In this document: positions 62,117 to 64,000 of the stretch, in pieces | How positions within the stretch are numbered: position 1 is the first letter of the stretch | Layout: the number at the start of each line of letters is the position of its first letter | DNA from: Candidatus Melainabacteria bacterium RIFCSPHIGHO2_02_FULL_34_12 | GTDB taxonomy: Bacteria; Cyanobacteriota; Vampirovibrionia; 2-02-FULL-35-15 | Direction: 5' to 3' | DNA length: 64,000 nt | Assembly: GCA_001784555.1 (NCBI GenBank) | Contig: MFRM01000020.1 | Span: 24,000 to 87,999 of the forward strand | The notes under the pieces: generated by a model | Told to the model about the DNA's origin: nothing | What the model saw: the letters and a program-made list of their open reading frames with translations, nothing else | Databases searched by the model: none | Position numbers and translations under genes: made by a program

Positions 62117-63619
62117 ATGGTTAATAAGCAAATAAGACTATCTGAATTTAATTTACCCAGTTTATATAAACTTGATTTACCCCAAAAGGTTAAAGAACTG
62201 ATTAATAAATTGGCTCTAAGTCAATCTGAGACTTACCTTATCGGAGGCTTTGTCAGAGATATGGTTCTTGGGCGTAATTCTACCGATTTAGATTTTATTA
62301 TTATAGATAAGAGTGCTGTTGAGCTTGCAACAGAATTAGCTTTAGAATTTGACGGGAATTTTTTTGTTCTTGATGAGTTAACTGAAACTACAAGATTAGT
62401 GTTAAAAAATGAATCAAGCAAACAATATACATTTGATTTTACACCGGTTAAAAAACAGGAGCTTGAAAAAGATTTTGCAAGAAGAGATTTTACAATAAAT
62501 GCACTGGCAATAAACATTAAAGAGCCGGATATTTTAATTGATAAATTTTCCGGACTGGAAGATTTAAAACAAAAAGTAATTAAAGCTGTTAAATTACAAA
62601 ACCTTCTGGATGATCCACTGAGATTCTTAAGGGCTTTTAGATTTGCCTGTCTTATTAATGGAGAGATAGACAATGAAACATTATCTTATATTATTGAAAA
62701 CATAAATTCTTTTGATGATTCCGTATCACGTGAAAGAATATCTGTTGAATTATGGAAAATTTTAGATTGTAATAATTCATTTTCTTATTTAAGAAAGCTT
62801 GCAGATTCTTCTTTGCTTGAAAAAATATTTCCGGAATTAATTCCGATGAGAAAGGTAACCCCAAATGATTTTCATCATTTATGGCTTTTTGATCATTCCG
62901 TGGAATTAATAAAAACTTTTGAAGAGAACTTTCATAAAATCCCTGACTGGGCAAACGAAGAACTAAACAGTCCGTTTGGTTTGCTTGAATCACCTAAAAA
63001 GAAAGCAGTTGTAAAACTTGGTTGTTTGTTTCATGACGTTGGAAAACCTGCAACCTGGGAAATAAAAAAAATAGACAATACTGAAAAACATACTTTTTAT
63101 GGGCATGACAAACTAGGGGCAGATATTTTTAAAGAAACAGGCGAGAGACTGAAATTCAGTAATTCAATTATCCAGACAATTTCAAATCTTATTTTGTATC
63201 ATTTAAGGCCCTTTCAGTTAAGTCAGGGAGATGCTTCCATTAGTGACAGAGCTTTGTATAGATTTTTCAGAGATGTCGGTGAAGATATGCCACTTTTACT
63301 AATGCTTGCTGTGGCTGATTTATATGCCACGATAGGACCGAAGGTTACAAAAAGTGATTTAGAAAAAGGAGAACAACTTCTTCTATTTCTATATGAGAAG
63401 TATAGAAAACATAAAGAAAGAGAGAATGAAAAAGCTAAAAAAACAAAACTAATGGATGGGAATGAAATAATGGAATTAACCGGACTTAAGCCTGGTAGAT
63501 ATCTTGGAGATATTATTAAGGAACTTGATGAGGCTATTGCTGTGGGTGAAATAAAGACCAAAAATGAGGCACAAAGCTGGGTATTAAGAGCAATACAAAA
63601 AATCAATAAACCTTCTTAA
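62117..63619 (+). CDS. CCA tRNA nucleotidyltransferase/poly(A) polymerase family with HD domain
   Basis: 500 aa. The class II nucleotidyltransferase head has YLIGGFVRDMVLGRNSTDLDF (GG and DxD at 57-59) and RRDFTINALA. DDPLRFLRAFRFA and SRERISVELWKIL follow. An HD domain lies near residue 306 (GCLFHDVGKPATW). It could add CCA to tRNAs, as is required by the tRNA-Leu gene here that lacks CCA; poly(A) polymerase or A-adding forms cannot be excluded without a relative. Confidence 0.9.
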   Translation: MVNKQIRLSEFNLPSLYKLDLPQKVKELINKLALSQSETYLIGGFVRDMVLGRNSTDLDFIIIDKSAVELATELALEFDGNFFVLDELTETTRLVLKNESSKQYTFDFTPVKKQELEKDFARRDFTINALAINIKEPDILIDKFSGLEDLKQKVIKAVKLQNLLDDPLRFLRAFRFACLINGEIDNETLSYIIENINSFDDSVSRERISVELWKILDCNNSFSYLRKLADSSLLEKIFPELIPMRKVTPNDFHHLWLFDHSVELIKTFEENFHKIPDWANEELNSPFGLLESPKKKAVVKLGCLFHDVGKPATWEIKKIDNTEKHTFYGHDKLGADIFKETGERLKFSNSIIQTISNLILYHLRPFQLSQGDASISDRALYRFFRDVGEDMPLLLMLAVADLYATIGPKVTKSDLEKGEQLLLFLYEKYRKHKERENEKAKKTKLMDGNEIMELTGLKPGRYLGDIIKELDEAIAVGEIKTKNEAQSWVLRAIQKINKPS

Positions 63620-63621
63620 CT

Positions 63622-64000
63622 TTACAAAGATGCTTTTGCTTTTTCAGCAGTCTTGATTTTTTGCTCGTGATTGTTATTTGCAACTTTTATCATTTCTTTT
63701 AAAGTTTCAATTCCTTTAACAAGTTGAAGATCTTTTCCATCATCTGGCTTTCTTTTTGAGGGAAGATTATTAGGATCACTAAACCATGGGCCTTTGCTGG
63801 CTTTGTAGTCATCAATGGTAAGTTTTACTTCAATATCTGGTTTAATACCAAGCTGATTTATATCTACTTTTGCAGGGGTAAGATATTTAGCAATAGTAAT
63901 ATTTACTCCAGAACCGTCATCAAGCTTATTAATTCCCTGAACCAGACCTTTTCCGAAAGTTTTACTGCCTACAATTTTTGCTCTTTGATTGTCTTTTAAT
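63622..64000 (-). CDS. C-terminal processing peptidase (S41, CtpA-type), 5' part outside window
   Basis: About 125 C-terminal residues. RAKIVGSKTFGKGLVQGINKL contains the Lys of the Ser/Lys dyad in the TFGKG motif; GSGVNITIAKYLTP and LGIKPDIEVKL are typical of the family end. The Ser and PDZ domain lie outside. It converges on the CCA-adding-type gene with a 2-nt gap. Confidence 0.88.
   Translation of the reverse strand, partial: LKDNQRAKIVGSKTFGKGLVQGINKLDDGSGVNITIAKYLTPAKVDINQLGIKPDIEVKLTIDDYKASKGPWFSDPNNLPSKRKPDDGKDLQLVKGIETLKEMIKVANNNHEQKIKTAEKAKASL

Noticed and set aside
1-64000. CRISPR array, insertion sequence or prophage
   Set aside because: No regularly spaced repeats, transposase, integrase or phage genes were seen; the repeats found are dispersed palindromes.

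Overview
The window is AT-rich (roughly one third GC by eye), gene-dense bacterial DNA with the standard code. Heptose (RfaE2-type), UDP-amino-sugar, DedA and surface-protein genes suggest a didermic, non-photosynthetic bacterium. Short palindromes of the GTAGAGACG/GTAGGGGC type, familiar from cyanobacterial genomes, together with overall gene character fit a deep-branching cyanobacterial relative (Melainabacteria-like). That placement is inference, not proof. There is no insertion sequence, prophage or CRISPR array.

Layout. (1) 1-14464, minus strand: seven consecutive paralogous genes, the last cut by the window edge, for polytopic membrane proteins with a C-terminal TPR tail, resembling TMTC/PMT-type GT-C glycosyltransferases. 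(2) 14956-21668, plus strand, divergent: a 1361-aa Ala/Thr/Ser-rich secreted protein and two secreted proteins built from shared cohesin-like beta modules. They are plausible surface proteins and possible substrates of the glycosyltransferase array. (3) 21683-25998: a 30-aa basic peptide, a DegT aminotransferase and a convergent CapD/PglF-type dehydratase (a UDP-amino-sugar pair), L33, a small protein and a histidine phosphatase. (4) 26262-40446: gatA, an isochorismatase-like hydrolase, cysK-cysE, an HD phosphohydrolase, mnmG, yajQ, dedA-like, hisC, a MurG-like transferase, pstB, rfaE2 and several small unknowns. (5) 40554-50587: lineage-specific proteins, including a 557-aa protein with an internal duplication and three tandem paralogues, plus a nucleotide-sugar dehydrogenase homologue lacking the usual Cys loop, a 10-Cys secreted peptide and ilvB. 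(6) 50649-64000: polA, thiL, ppx, tRNA-Leu(CAG), infC-rpmI-rplT, prfB with a programmed +1 frameshift, a penicillin-acylase homologue, a CCA-adding-type enzyme and the end of a CtpA-type protease.

The most unusual content is in the repeats. One palindromic family (ends GTCATTGCGAG/CTCGCAATGAC) lies between genes and also in frame inside mnmG and thiL, as Rickettsia palindromic elements do; a second family is also embedded in thiL. Separately, two copies of a 104-105-nt multi-hairpin element in opposite orientation (53567-53670 and 59474-59578) differ by paired, compensating changes, so folding of RNA or single-stranded DNA appears to be conserved. I could not assign that element to a known family.
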